This document shows, piece after piece, positions 41,503 through 49,600 of a DNA stretch of 56,859 nt. The stretch is from an uncultured Clostridia bacterium. GTDB lineage: Bacteria > Bacillota > Clostridia > Christensenellales > Aristaeellaceae. Where the stretch lies: positions 1 through 56,859 of the forward strand of contig CANOHT010000020.1 in assembly GCA_947565865.1 (NCBI GenBank), in the 5' to 3' direction. Under the pieces are notes generated by a model. The model was given only the letters and a program-made list of their open reading frames with translations. It ran no database searches and had not been told where the DNA came from. The translations under genes were made by a program, and so were the position numbers. Position 1 is the stretch's first letter. Each line of letters begins with the position of its first letter.

Positions 41503-42717
41503 TTACCACTTCGTACCTTTTGCTCCCTTGGCGCCCTTGGTTCCGCCCAGCTTGACGCTTTGCAAAATATCCGAGGTAAAGGCATAGTTGCGCAGATTTT
41601 TCTCCTCATGGGCCTTCTGAGCGCAGCGCACCATACGGTCAATCAGCTCGGTGTACTTTACGCCGGCGTTTTCCCACAGATAGAAGGCCAGCGACCCGGG
41701 AATGGTATTGATCTCCGTGATGTAGACTTCCTCCGTCGCGCGATCCTGCATGTAGTCAATCCGCACGACGCCCTTGCAGTCCAGCATGCGGAAGATTTCC
41801 TTGCTCAGCGCCTGGATGCGGTCGCGGGTCTCATCGTCAATGGGCGCGGGCAGTATCCGCCGGAGCGTAGCCATGCCCTTGGAGCCGCCGCCCTCGCCAT
41901 ATTTTCCGCCGAAGGTCAGCATGACGCCGTCGGAAATGGGCATCTCGATGGGGCTGGCCTCCACCTGGTCGTCAAAGCCCAGCACGGAGCAGTTCAGCTC
42001 AATGGGCTTGTCAAGGCCTTTTTCCACCAGCACACGGCGGTCATAATCAAACGCCAGGTCAAGAGCGTCGACCAACGCCATCCGATCATCCGCCCGGCTG
42101 ACGCCGATGGAGGAGCCCAGATTCGCCGGCTTGACAAACACGGGATAACCCAGCTTGGTTTCCACCTCGTCCAGCACGGCCTCTTTATCCGCCTGATAGC
42201 CAGAGCGGGTAAACCACACGTCCGGCAGCACGGGCAGCGACCCCGCGCCGCGGAAGAACTGCTTCATCATGATCTTGTCCATGCCAATGGCGCTTCCCGC
42301 CACGCCCGTGGAGGTATAAGGCAGATTGGCCAGTTCCAGCATGCCCTGCAGGGTACCATCCTCACCGTTCAGCCCGTGCATCACAATCACGCAGACCTCC
42401 AGCCGCGCGGCCACCACCTGAGTGGGATGACCGAACAGTCCCTTGCCGGGCCGGGTCGCCATCAGCGCGCCCGAGCCCGCTGTGATGTCCAAATGTACCT
42501 GCTCGATGCCCGCGCGCTCCGGAACGAATGGGGTATAGGTCTCCATCCTGCGGAGGGCCTGACCCGTATACCATATCCCCTGCTCGCTGATGTAGACAGG
42601 GATCACATCATACCGCTCCGGATCCACATGACTCATCAGCTGCACGGCGCTGATAATGGCCACCTCACGCTCGCAGCTGCGGCTTCCATAGATGACGCCA
42701 AGCTGAATCTTGCCCAT
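41503..42717 (-). CDS. ddl: D-alanine--D-alanine ligase
   Basis: A 404-residue ATP-grasp enzyme making D-Ala-D-Ala for peptidoglycan. Motifs: GSRSCEREVAIISA at the N-terminus, HGLNGEDGTLQGMLEL, YPVFVKPANLGSSIGVSRA, VEKGLDKPIELNCSVLG, and ITEINTIPGSLAFYLWE with metal ligands and the dipeptide site. It is somewhat longer than E. coli Ddl, as in the Firmicutes/Van-type branch; whether D-Ala or D-lactate is the second substrate cannot be decided by eye. The C-terminal end has a small Gly-Thr-Lys-rich repeat (GGTKGAKGAKGTKW). AAGGAGG precedes ATG 42717. Next to the MurF-type ligase. Confidence 0.94.
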   Translation of the reverse strand: MGKIQLGVIYGSRSCEREVAIISAVQLMSHVDPERYDVIPVYISEQGIWYTGQALRRMETYTPFVPERAGIEQVHLDITAGSGALMATRPGKGLFGHPTQVVAARLEVCVIVMHGLNGEDGTLQGMLELANLPYTSTGVAGSAIGMDKIMMKQFFRGAGSLPVLPDVWFTRSGYQADKEAVLDEVETKLGYPVFVKPANLGSSIGVSRADDRMALVDALDLAFDYDRRVLVEKGLDKPIELNCSVLGFDDQVEASPIEMPISDGVMLTFGGKYGEGGGSKGMATLRRILPAPIDDETRDRIQALSKEIFRMLDCKGVVRIDYMQDRATEEVYITEINTIPGSLAFYLWENAGVKYTELIDRMVRCAQKAHEEKNLRNYAFTSDILQSVKLGGTKGAKGAKGTKW

Positions 42718-42745
42718 TTGATCGTCCTCCTTCTACGCGAAAAGG

Positions 42746-44389
42746 TTATGATTCGGAATAATTGTCCGGCAGGTCGTTCTCAAACAGCGCCACGTCCCCT
42801 GGTCGGCCCAGCTGGCGCAGCAGCGCCGCGGCCTCCTCCAGATTCGCCACAGGATGAATGTGATCCTCTGGGAAGCCGGCTTCCCGCAGTCCATCATGAA
42901 TCGGCTGCGTATGCTTGCGGCCTACGAGGATCGCCACATCCACCGCGCTGGCCATCTTTTGGCCAAAGGCCCGGTTGAACGCTGTTTCCTCATCGCCCAG
43001 CTCCACCATACCCGGCGTGATGATGATCCGCCGTCCCGGAAACTGCCGAATAACGTCCAGCGCGGCCTCTGCGCCCCGCGGATTGCTGTTGAAGGCGTCG
43101 TCGATGATCGTCACGCCTGTGGACGGGATCAGCTGAAGCCGATGCTCCACCGGGGACAGCCTGCTGATGCCCCGGGCAATCTGCCTGAGCGTCAGCTGAA
43201 GGCGCAGGCACACCGTTGCCGCCAGCAGTATGTTTTGAATATTGTGCTCGCCCAGCAGCTTTGTTTCGCAGGGAATCTTCTCCTCCCGGGTGCACAACAG
43301 AAAGCTGCTACCCTGGGGAGACACACGGATGTCTTCCGCCCACACATCCGCCTCGGGCGTCGGCTGAACCGCGCAAAGGCGCTTTTCCTTGGCTGTCTGT
43401 TCGTACAGCGCGCGGCAGATTCCGCCGTCATCGGGGAAATAGCAGCAGCCGCCCTGCGGCACAGCGTCCATTAATTCATATTTGGTTCTTTTGATATGCT
43501 CAATGGAATGGAAGGTTTCCAAATGCTGGGGGCCTATGGAGGTCAGCACCCCGTGGTCAGGATGTACCAGCCGACACATTTCCTTGATGTCGCCCACATG
43601 GCGGGCGCCCATCTCGGCCACAAACACCTGATGGGCAGGCATCAGCTTGGTACGGATGATCTTCGTCACACCCATGGGGGTATTGAAGCTGGAAGGCGTC
43701 ACCAGCGTCTGGTATTTCTCGCTCAGCAGCGTCCCCAGGATGAATTTCACGCTGGTTTTGCCATAGCTGCCGGTGATGCCGATTTTGATGAGATCGGGGC
43801 GCTGGCGAAGAATCCGCTGGGCGTCCCGGAAATACATTTCGCTGATGAGCTTCTCAATGGGCCAGGCAATCAGCCCCGACAGCGCCGTCCACAGGGGCAG
43901 CAGGCAGGGATAGAGCACCGACAGCGCCAGGCATACCCAGGTGATGTTTCCTGGCAAGCTTGCGGCAGCCCCCGGCATGTTCAGTCCGCGCTGGATTCCC
44001 GCGCCCAGCAGGAGCAGCAAGGCGATATGGAAAACCGTCATCACCGCGTACAGTCGTTTGACGCGCGGCGTCAGCACCAGCGGCTTCTTTGATTTGGCGT
44101 CGCGGAAAAAGCGGCCCATCAGCCCGCCCGAGGCCAATAGCAGCGCGCCGGTCAGCAACGCCTTCAGCCACCTTGGCCAGGTGACCATCAGCGCGATTCC
44201 CACGCAGACAGCCATGCCCAGCGTAAGCAAGGCTCCCGGCAGCATCGCCCTGCGGGCATTGCGCCTCAGCGTTCGGAAAAAGCCGGGAAACTGGTAGCTT
44301 TCCAGCTGAAAATAATGTATCAGGCTCCGGCTGGCCAGAGACATGCCCGCGGCCGCAGCCAGGCATCCAAGGACATTCCACCAAGCCAT
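42746..44389 (-). CDS. MurF-type ligase with an N-terminal membrane domain
   Basis: A 547-residue protein. Residues 1-185 contain five or six hydrophobic segments (for example ALLTLGMAVCVGIALMVTW, AVMTVFHIALLLLLGAGI, ITWVCLALSVLYPCLLPLW). Residues about 205-545 are a Mur ligase: P-loop GITGSYGKTSVKFILGTLL, VFVAEMGARHVGDIKEM, LLGEHNIQNILLAATV and IIDDAFNSNPRGAEAAL. MurF normally adds D-Ala-D-Ala to UDP-MurNAc-tripeptide; next to ddl this is the likely job. The usual MurF substrate-binding N-terminal domain is absent and replaced by the membrane part. GGAGTG precedes ATG 44389. Confidence 0.8.
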   Translation of the reverse strand: MAWWNVLGCLAAAAGMSLASRSLIHYFQLESYQFPGFFRTLRRNARRAMLPGALLTLGMAVCVGIALMVTWPRWLKALLTGALLLASGGLMGRFFRDAKSKKPLVLTPRVKRLYAVMTVFHIALLLLLGAGIQRGLNMPGAAASLPGNITWVCLALSVLYPCLLPLWTALSGLIAWPIEKLISEMYFRDAQRILRQRPDLIKIGITGSYGKTSVKFILGTLLSEKYQTLVTPSSFNTPMGVTKIIRTKLMPAHQVFVAEMGARHVGDIKEMCRLVHPDHGVLTSIGPQHLETFHSIEHIKRTKYELMDAVPQGGCCYFPDDGGICRALYEQTAKEKRLCAVQPTPEADVWAEDIRVSPQGSSFLLCTREEKIPCETKLLGEHNIQNILLAATVCLRLQLTLRQIARGISRLSPVEHRLQLIPSTGVTIIDDAFNSNPRGAEAALDVIRQFPGRRIIITPGMVELGDEETAFNRAFGQKMASAVDVAILVGRKHTQPIHDGLREAGFPEDHIHPVANLEEAAALLRQLGRPGDVALFENDLPDNYSES

Positions 44390-44393
44390 GAGG

Positions 44394-45173
44394 TCACTCC
44401 TCCATCAAAAATACATGGGCAATCTTTGCAAACCGCGCTGCCTGTTCCAGATAAGCGAAATGACTGCCGCCCTCCAGAATGACCAGCCCCGCGTCGGGAA
44501 TGTCCTTTTCCATGCGCTTCCCCATCCACAGGGGCGTCTCCGTATCCTGATCGCCCCAGATCAGCAGCGTCGGCCGCGTGATGCTTTTCAGTTGATCCGT
44601 CTGATCGTAGGCAACGACCTTGACGAAGGTTTTCCGCATGTCAGCGTCCAGTGCATTGTAATCCCTGGAACCATACTTTTTCCTGGCGGCGTCTTCCAGC
44701 CGCTGCGGAAGCCGACCGAAAATCCGCAGCTTTTTTAGCATCCCGCACCAGCGCTTCCAACGGGCGAAAGCGGCCGAGCGTTTCTTCCCCGCCTCGGTGG
44801 GCGGCGGCTTAATGCCCGCGCTTCCGGTGAGGATCAGCTTATCAAAAGGCGCGTCATCCCGGGAGGCCAGTTCGATGGTCACGCGCCCGCCAAAGGAATG
44901 CGCGATCACCGAGCAGGGCAGAAAATCCAGCCTTTTGAGCACATCCATGAGGCAGGCGGCAAAATCCGGTACGCCCCAGGGCTCAGGCGGACGTCCGCTC
45001 TGACCATGCGCCGGAAAATCCAGCGCCAGCACCGACATATCCTCCTGAAGCGCCTGGGCAATGGGGCGCATGAGCTTAACATCACACCCCCAGCCATGGA
45101 GCAGCACCACGCGCCGCTCTCCCTTGCCGTACAGCTCATAGTGAACCGTCACGCCCATGGACTGAATTTCCAT
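44394..45173 (-). CDS. Alpha/beta hydrolase
   Basis: A 259-residue alpha/beta-hydrolase. Oxyanion region VVLLHGWGCDVKLM, nucleophile elbow IAHSFGG (Ser), acid in LLIWGDQDTETPL (Asp) and the catalytic His in LEGGSHFAYLEQ. No signal peptide. Only four nt separate it from the MurF-type gene, so it is probably the first gene of the hydrolase-murF-ddl-DUF4870 operon. Similar hydrolases precede membrane-type MurF genes in other Clostridia, but the substrate is unknown. AGGAGG precedes ATG 45173. Confidence 0.85.
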   Translation of the reverse strand: MEIQSMGVTVHYELYGKGERRVVLLHGWGCDVKLMRPIAQALQEDMSVLALDFPAHGQSGRPPEPWGVPDFAACLMDVLKRLDFLPCSVIAHSFGGRVTIELASRDDAPFDKLILTGSAGIKPPPTEAGKKRSAAFARWKRWCGMLKKLRIFGRLPQRLEDAARKKYGSRDYNALDADMRKTFVKVVAYDQTDQLKSITRPTLLIWGDQDTETPLWMGKRMEKDIPDAGLVILEGGSHFAYLEQAARFAKIAHVFLMEE

Positions 45174-45217
45174 GTCCGCGCCTCCTTATCCAGCGCATAC
45201 CGCCGCGCCTTCACTCT

Positions 45218-45223
45218 ATTGTA
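45218..45223 (-). promoter_or_regulatory. Possible -10 box before the hydrolase operon
   Basis: Minus strand TACAAT (45218-45223), about 45 nt before ATG 45173. No convincing -35 16-18 bp upstream, so this is a weak call. Confidence 0.4.
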
Positions 45224-45249
45224 CCCTGTTCATAGCGGAAAATTGCCTG

Positions 45250-45798
45250 TTAAATGCGCAGACTGGCATTCAGCCGCCAAATATACCGGCATTTAACCGG
45301 GCTGATTTCCCAACGATCGGAAATGAACGCTGGGACATTCACAATGCGCTCCAGCTCACATCCCAGCCCCTCGCAGGTACGGCGGCTGGGAAGGTTGTCC
45401 GGGTCGCAGGTGATGACAACGCTGTCCTTACCGGCGGCTTCCATCAGCGGTCTGAGCAGCTCGCAGGCCCGACGCGCATAATGCTGACCACGATAGGGCG
45501 GATCAACATGATAGCCGATATGACCAAAATAGTACACACATGGGCTTTCACCCAGACGGAGACTGATCTGCCCCGCCTTTTTCCGGACGCCGTGCGGCAT
45601 AATGGTAAAATCGTGGCACTCGCCAAAGCGCATGGCTTCGTCCGGCGGGTACAGCCATAGGGGAACCAAATCAATCACGCCGTCGGTCATGGCCGCGCGG
45701 CTGCGACGCTTGAAAAACACACTTTCACTTCCCGCATGCCTCATGCTCAGGCCGCGCCAAAGCGCCGCCAAATCCACTCCGGCGCCCTTCCGGCTCAT
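45250..45798 (-). CDS. GNAT family N-acetyltransferase
   Basis: A protein of up to 182 residues with GNAT features: IMPHGVRKKAGQISLRLGE, GHIGYHVDPPYRGQHYARRA (acetyl-CoA loop RGQHYA) and VVITCDPDNLPSRRTCEGLG. The predicted promoter puts transcription near 45817, so ATG 45798 is the first possible start, but none of the Met codons (45798, 45744, 45690) has a good ribosome binding site. By comparison with typical family N-termini (FFKR...MTDGVI) the start at 45744 is also reasonable. Substrate unknown; it stands alone. Confidence 0.75.
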   Translation of the reverse strand: MSRKGAGVDLAALWRGLSMRHAGSESVFFKRRSRAAMTDGVIDLVPLWLYPPDEAMRFGECHDFTIMPHGVRKKAGQISLRLGESPCVYYFGHIGYHVDPPYRGQHYARRACELLRPLMEAAGKDSVVITCDPDNLPSRRTCEGLGCELERIVNVPAFISDRWEISPVKCRYIWRLNASLRI

Positions 45799-45823
45799 GG
45801 ACGCCCGCGCGGATAATCAGTTT

Positions 45824-45852
45824 ATTATATCACGGCTGCAACGCTCACGCAA
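45824..45852 (-). promoter_or_regulatory. Promoter of the GNAT gene
   Basis: Minus strand: TTGCGT (45847-45852), 17-bp spacer ending in TGA, TATAAT (45824-45829), so it is also an extended -10. The leader to ATG 45798 would be only about 20 nt. Confidence 0.7.
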
Positions 45853-45872
45853 GCCGGAATGCCCGCGCCATC

Positions 45873-45903
45873 AAAAGAGGCGCCCCGAACCGCCGAGGCG
45901 CCT
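45873..45903 (-). terminator. Intrinsic terminator after tatD
   Basis: Minus strand: AGGCGCC (45897-45903 plus neighbour) pairs with GGCGCCT (45878-45884), followed by CTTTTGA. Begins just after the tatD stop. Confidence 0.8.
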
Positions 45904-45909
45904 GCTCCG

Positions 45910-46686
45910 TTATTCATGAATGCCGTAAGCTTCCAGGGCGTTGCGGGTTGTCTGAGCCGCCAGCGCCTCCAGGTTTACACCCCGAAGCGCGGCGATTTTC
46001 TCCGCCACATGGAACACGTTCCCCGGCTCGTTGCGCCGTCCCCGTACAGGCTCGGGCGCAAGATAGGGGCTGTCTGTCTCCACCAGCAGACGGTCTATGG
46101 GGACGTTGACGGCAGCCTCCTGCAGCTTGGGCGCTTTTTTGAAGGTCACCGGTCCGGCAAAGCTGATAAAAAAGCCAAGCTTCAAATATTCCCGGGCGAT
46201 TTCCCAGCTGCCGGAAAAGCAGTGGATGATTCCGCCGGAAAGCCGCCCCTTGTTTGCCTTCATCAGGTCAAGCATATCCTGATGGGCGTCCCGGACATGG
46301 TAGACCACCGGCAAACGCAGGCGATAGGCCAGTTCCATCTGCAGAAGGCAGACTTCCTTCTGGGTTTCCCTGGGCGACAGGTCATAGTAGTAGTCAAGGC
46401 CGATTTCACCGATGGCCACAACCTTGTCTTCCTTTGTCCATGCTGTCAGCATATCCAGATCACCCTCACGACAGCCCTTGGCCTCATGAGGGTGAATGCC
46501 CACCGCCGCATAGCAGCCCGGATGGCTGGCGGCATAATCGGCCGCGTGGCGGGAGGACGCCATGTCCGAACCGATCACAGCGTACCGGGTGACGCCGCGC
46601 TCTGCCATTCGCTTCAGGACTTCATCACGGTCGCTGTCAAACTTATCGTCGTCCACATGGCAATGGGAGTCGAATAATTCGATCAT
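45910..46686 (-). CDS. tatD: TatD family metal-dependent deoxyribonuclease
   Basis: A 258-residue TIM-barrel hydrolase. Metal ligands: DSHCHVDDDKF (HxH), GEIGLDYYYD (Glu), VVYHVRDAH and IIHCFSG (His), and LLVETDSPYLAPEPVRG (Asp). TatD enzymes have 3'-5' exonuclease or endonuclease activity and act in DNA repair or tRNA turnover. ATG 46686 overlaps the metG stop as ATGA; metG-tatD is a frequent pair. Ends at a terminator. Confidence 0.94.
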   Translation of the reverse strand: MIELFDSHCHVDDDKFDSDRDEVLKRMAERGVTRYAVIGSDMASSRHAADYAASHPGCYAAVGIHPHEAKGCREGDLDMLTAWTKEDKVVAIGEIGLDYYYDLSPRETQKEVCLLQMELAYRLRLPVVYHVRDAHQDMLDLMKANKGRLSGGIIHCFSGSWEIAREYLKLGFFISFAGPVTFKKAPKLQEAAVNVPIDRLLVETDSPYLAPEPVRGRRNEPGNVFHVAEKIAALRGVNLEALAAQTTRNALEAYGIHE

Positions 46687-48662
46687 CCGATCAGCGCACC
46701 GTCCTCCACGCCCTCCTCCACGGCCACCAGCTTCAGGTTGCCCACCTCATCCATGGCCGAAAGGATCATCCCCTGGCTCTCGATCCCGGCCAGCTTGGCA
46801 GGCTTCAGGTTGGTGATGACCACAACCTGGCGGCCTACCAGCGCGGCGGGATCATAGTACTTGGCGATACCGCTGACGACGGTGCGCTGGCCGTCCTTGC
46901 CCAGGGACAGGGTGAATTTGAGTAGCTTCTGGCTCTTCTCCACCTTTTCGCAGGCGATGACACGGGCTGCCTGCAGCTTGCACTTGAAGAAATCGTCGAT
47001 GGCGATTTCGGCGGGATATTCAGGTTCCGTGTGCTTCTTCTCCGCTTTCTTCTCCTTCTTTTCGGCCTTGGGGGCGGGCTGCTCCGGCGGATTGTCCCGC
47101 TCAATCTCCTTCTGCACGTCCAGCCGCGGGAAAAGGGCCTCGCCTTTATGCACCTGAATGCCAGCAGGAAGCACAGCGAAGGGCTTCAGCAGGGAATCCC
47201 AGGTTTTCAGCGCCTCGTCGGTCACGCCCAGCTGCGCGTAGATTCGCTCGGGGGTGCGGGGCATGACGAAGCCCACCATCACCGCCACGCGGCGAACACA
47301 CTCCGCCAGGGTATACATGACGGTGTTCAGCCGGGGCCTGCCTTCCTCGCCGCGGCCCAGCACCCAGGGCTGGGTAACGTCGATATATTTGTTGCACTCG
47401 CCGATCAGCTTCCAGATTTCCTGGAGGGCGGCGGAGAACTGGAAGGCGTTGACCTGCTCCTCGACCTTGGCGGGCGCATCCTCAGCCAGACGCCACAGCG
47501 CCCGATCCACGTCTTCCACCACGTCGATGGCAGGCACGGCGCCGCCATAGTACTTTTCAATCATGGCCACGGTGCGGCTCACCAGGTTGCCCATGTCGTT
47601 GGCCAGATCGGCGTTGATTCGGGTCAGCATGGCCTTGAGCGTAAATTCGCCATCGGAGCCAAAGGGCATCTCCCGCATGAGGAAGTAGCGCACCGCGTCG
47701 GAGGAGTAGCGGCCGCACAGTACCACGGGATCAACCACATTGCCCACGGACTTGCCCATCTTCTTGCCGTCAATGACCAGCCACCCGTGACCGAAGACCT
47801 GCTTGGGCAGCGGCAGCCCCAGAGCGTGGAGCATAATAGGCCAGATGATGGTATGGAAGCGGACGATCTCCTTGCCCACCAGATGAACGTCGGCAGGCCA
47901 GTAGCGCTGATACAGTTCGTCATGGTCGGTGCCGTAGCCCAGGGCGGAAATGTAGTTGGACAGCGCGTCCAGCCATACATACACGGTATGCTTCTCGTCA
48001 AAGGCGACGGGAATGCCCCACTTGATGGATGTGCGGCTGACGCAAAGATCCGCCAGACCGGGACGCAGGAAGTTATTGAGCATTTCATTGGTACGGCTGA
48101 CCGGCTGGATGAAGCCGGGATGCTCCTCGATGTACTGAATCAGCCAGTCGGCGTACTTGCTCAGCTTGAAAAAGTAGCTTTCCTCCCGGGTCTTCTCCAC
48201 GGGACGTCCGCAGTCGGGGCATTTGCCGTCCTTGAGCTGCAGCTCCGTCCAGAAGGATTCGCAGGGCGTGCAGTACCAGCCCTCGTATTCGCTTTTGTAG
48301 ATGTCGCCCTGGTCGTACAGCTGCTTGAACAGCTTCTGCACACATTCCACATGGCGCTCATCGGTGGTGCGGATGAAGTCGTCGTAGTCGATGTCCATCA
48401 GCTTCCACAAATCCTTGATGCCCGCCACGATATGATCCACATAGGCCTGAGGGGTAACGCCCTTGTCGGCAGCCTTGCGCTCAATCTTCTGGCCGTGCTC
48501 GTCCGTGCCGGTGAGAAAGCGGACATCGTAGCCCGTCAGCTTCTTGAAGCGGGCCATGGAGTCCGCCGCCGTAGAACAGTAGGCATGGCCGATGTGGAGA
48601 TTATCGCTGGGATAATAGATCGGCGTAGTGATGTAGAAAGGTTTTTTGCATTCCTGGCACAT
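46683..48662 (-). CDS. metG: Methionyl-tRNA synthetase
   Basis: A 659-residue class I aminoacyl-tRNA synthetase. Signature HIGH (residues 23-26) in NLHIGHAYCS; zinc-binding Cys pairs CTPC and CPDC; KMSKS loop as KMGKSVGNV (Gly for Ser, seen in some Firmicutes); anticodon domain helices; and a C-terminal tRNA-binding OB domain (DDFFKCKLQAARVIACEKVE to VVVITNLKPAKLAGIESQGM) joined by an acidic-basic linker (PAPKAEKKEKKAEKKHTEPE). Domain layout matches B. subtilis MetS-like two-Zn forms. Preceded by a T-box leader and a near-consensus promoter. Confidence 0.97.
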   Translation of the reverse strand: MCQECKKPFYITTPIYYPSDNLHIGHAYCSTAADSMARFKKLTGYDVRFLTGTDEHGQKIERKAADKGVTPQAYVDHIVAGIKDLWKLMDIDYDDFIRTTDERHVECVQKLFKQLYDQGDIYKSEYEGWYCTPCESFWTELQLKDGKCPDCGRPVEKTREESYFFKLSKYADWLIQYIEEHPGFIQPVSRTNEMLNNFLRPGLADLCVSRTSIKWGIPVAFDEKHTVYVWLDALSNYISALGYGTDHDELYQRYWPADVHLVGKEIVRFHTIIWPIMLHALGLPLPKQVFGHGWLVIDGKKMGKSVGNVVDPVVLCGRYSSDAVRYFLMREMPFGSDGEFTLKAMLTRINADLANDMGNLVSRTVAMIEKYYGGAVPAIDVVEDVDRALWRLAEDAPAKVEEQVNAFQFSAALQEIWKLIGECNKYIDVTQPWVLGRGEEGRPRLNTVMYTLAECVRRVAVMVGFVMPRTPERIYAQLGVTDEALKTWDSLLKPFAVLPAGIQVHKGEALFPRLDVQKEIERDNPPEQPAPKAEKKEKKAEKKHTEPEYPAEIAIDDFFKCKLQAARVIACEKVEKSQKLLKFTLSLGKDGQRTVVSGIAKYYDPAALVGRQVVVITNLKPAKLAGIESQGMILSAMDEVGNLKLVAVEEGVEDGALIG

Positions 48663-48701
48663 TCGGTAACCATCCTCCTTCGGTTATGGGTTCAGCGCAC
48701 G

Positions 48702-48937
48702 AAAAAGGCCCGCCCCTCCGCGCGCAGCGTCAAAGGGGCGAGCCTGATGAAAGCCCGCGTTGCCACCCTGATTTGTCACTCATCCTACGCATAACGGCGC
48801 GACCCGTTCCGGCCTACTTCGATGCCTTCAGCCGAAAAGCTCAGGAGCCATCTTCCCCCCGCCCTCCACGGCCGCCTCTCACCTTGCGCGGCTCTCTTGA
48901 CGCTTTGCGCCGGGGTACTCTTTCCTTCATCGCCATT
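48702..48937 (-). promoter_or_regulatory. T-box leader of metG
   Basis: On the minus strand, 48769-48752 reads AGGGTGGCAACGCGGGCT, the T-box sequence of antiterminator leaders. It is followed by the terminator: GGCTCGCCCCT (48734-48744) with AGGGGCGGGCC (48707-48717) and a T run (48702-48706). Upstream is Stem I with GGTGAGAGGCGG (the GA/S-turn motif) and a candidate specifier ATG (48849-48851) in a purine-rich loop, which fits tRNA-Met. Uncharged tRNA-Met would be read by both elements and relieve termination upstream of metG. The TGGC in the T-box would prefer a discriminator G, which is unusual for tRNA-Met and should be checked. Confidence 0.82.
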
Positions 48938-48943
48938 GGTATT

Positions 48944-48972
48944 ATTTTACCGGCAAACCCGGTCATTGTCAA
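48944..48972 (-). promoter_or_regulatory. Promoter of the metG T-box leader
   Basis: Minus strand: TTGACA (48967-48972), 17-bp spacer, TAAAAT (48944-48949). Start near 48937. The TTGACA contains the TGA stop of the YjbR gene (48969-48971). Confidence 0.82.
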
Positions 48973-49346
48973 GGGGCATTTGCATCCTGCGCCAGCTGTT
49001 CTTGTATACGGCGCGGGAAGCCGTTCAGAACCGTATCGTAGGCCTGGTCGATCATCATCATGAGCGCCTCCGACGGGAAGTTTTCCAGATCAATGGTATT
49101 CCAGTAGGGCTGCTGAACAGGCGGACAATGATAGCCGCGCCTGACCTGCCCTGGATAAACCCGGCGATAGAATTCCCCCATTTCCCTGGTGCATTTGAGG
49201 GTTAAACGGAAGAAGGCGCCGTTGGGATAAAGCTGGGCAAAAATCCGCCCGTTCAGCTTAAAGCAAATGGGGATGCCGCCGTATGGGTACGTCTGGGTTA
49301 CATGCTGCTTACGCAGACAATAGGCCGCGATCTCCGCCGCGTTCAT
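48969..49346 (-). CDS. MmcQ/YjbR family protein
   Basis: A 125-residue protein of the MmcQ/YjbR superfamily (YjbR_2 double-wing fold). Conserved pattern: MNAAEIAAYCLRKQHVTQTY, PICFKLNGRIFAQLYP, LTLKCTREMGEFYR, and YWNTIDLENFPSEALMMMIDQAYD. These are small cytosolic proteins with a CyaY-like or MutS-like DNA-binding fold; the function is poorly known. ATG 49346 has GAGGTGGCGAAGG upstream. Its only visible promoter is that of the 6S-like RNA, so it may be expressed by read-through from that RNA. Confidence 0.85.
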   Translation of the reverse strand: MNAAEIAAYCLRKQHVTQTYPYGGIPICFKLNGRIFAQLYPNGAFFRLTLKCTREMGEFYRRVYPGQVRRGYHCPPVQQPYWNTIDLENFPSEALMMMIDQAYDTVLNGFPRRIQEQLAQDANAP

Positions 49347-49373
49347 CCTTCGCCACCTCACCTGCAAAAGCGT

Positions 49374-49565
49374 AAAAAAATACCCCAGGATGCCGATGCG
49401 CCCCGTTTTTTCACCCGCTCTGTAAAGCAGGCTGGTGCCCTGCCGTTGGCCTCTGCCGTCCCCTGGCGTCAAAAGACGGGGGCATGACATAGCCAAACTT
49501 GGACCCGGGCTCCATTTATGAAATGTCGGGGAACAATCGGGGCGCTGTCGCGCATCCCAGGAGCT
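49374..49565 (-). ncRNA. ssrS: 6S RNA candidate (structured ~190-nt RNA)
   Basis: No gene fits this 190-nt stretch on the minus strand; it has its own perfect promoter and ends in TTTTTTT (49374-49380). The 5' end (CTCCTGGGATGC, 49552-49563) pairs with the 3' end (GCATCCTGGGG, 49383-49393). Inside, GCGCCCC/GGGGCGC (49539-49545 with 49398-49404) and TTCCCCG/CGGGTGAA (49527-49533 with 49410-49417) extend the closing stem. A central open bubble follows (about 49515-49526 and 49418-49432), and then a terminal stem, TGGAGCCC/GGGCACCA (49507-49514 with 49433-49440), with more pairs to an apical CGTC-TTTT-GACG hairpin. Closing stem, central bubble and terminal stem are the hallmark of 6S RNA, which binds sigma-A RNA polymerase. 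Alternative: a regulatory leader of the YjbR gene, which starts 28 nt downstream. Confidence 0.6.
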
Positions 49566-49571
49566 GATCCT

Positions 49572-49600
49572 ATTATAGGCCCTGACGCGACCGCTGTCAA
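49572..49600 (-). promoter_or_regulatory. Promoter of the 6S RNA candidate
   Basis: Minus strand: TTGACA (49595-49600), 17-bp spacer, TATAAT (49572-49577), perfect consensus. TTGACA contains the TGA stop of the preceding gene. Confidence 0.88.
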
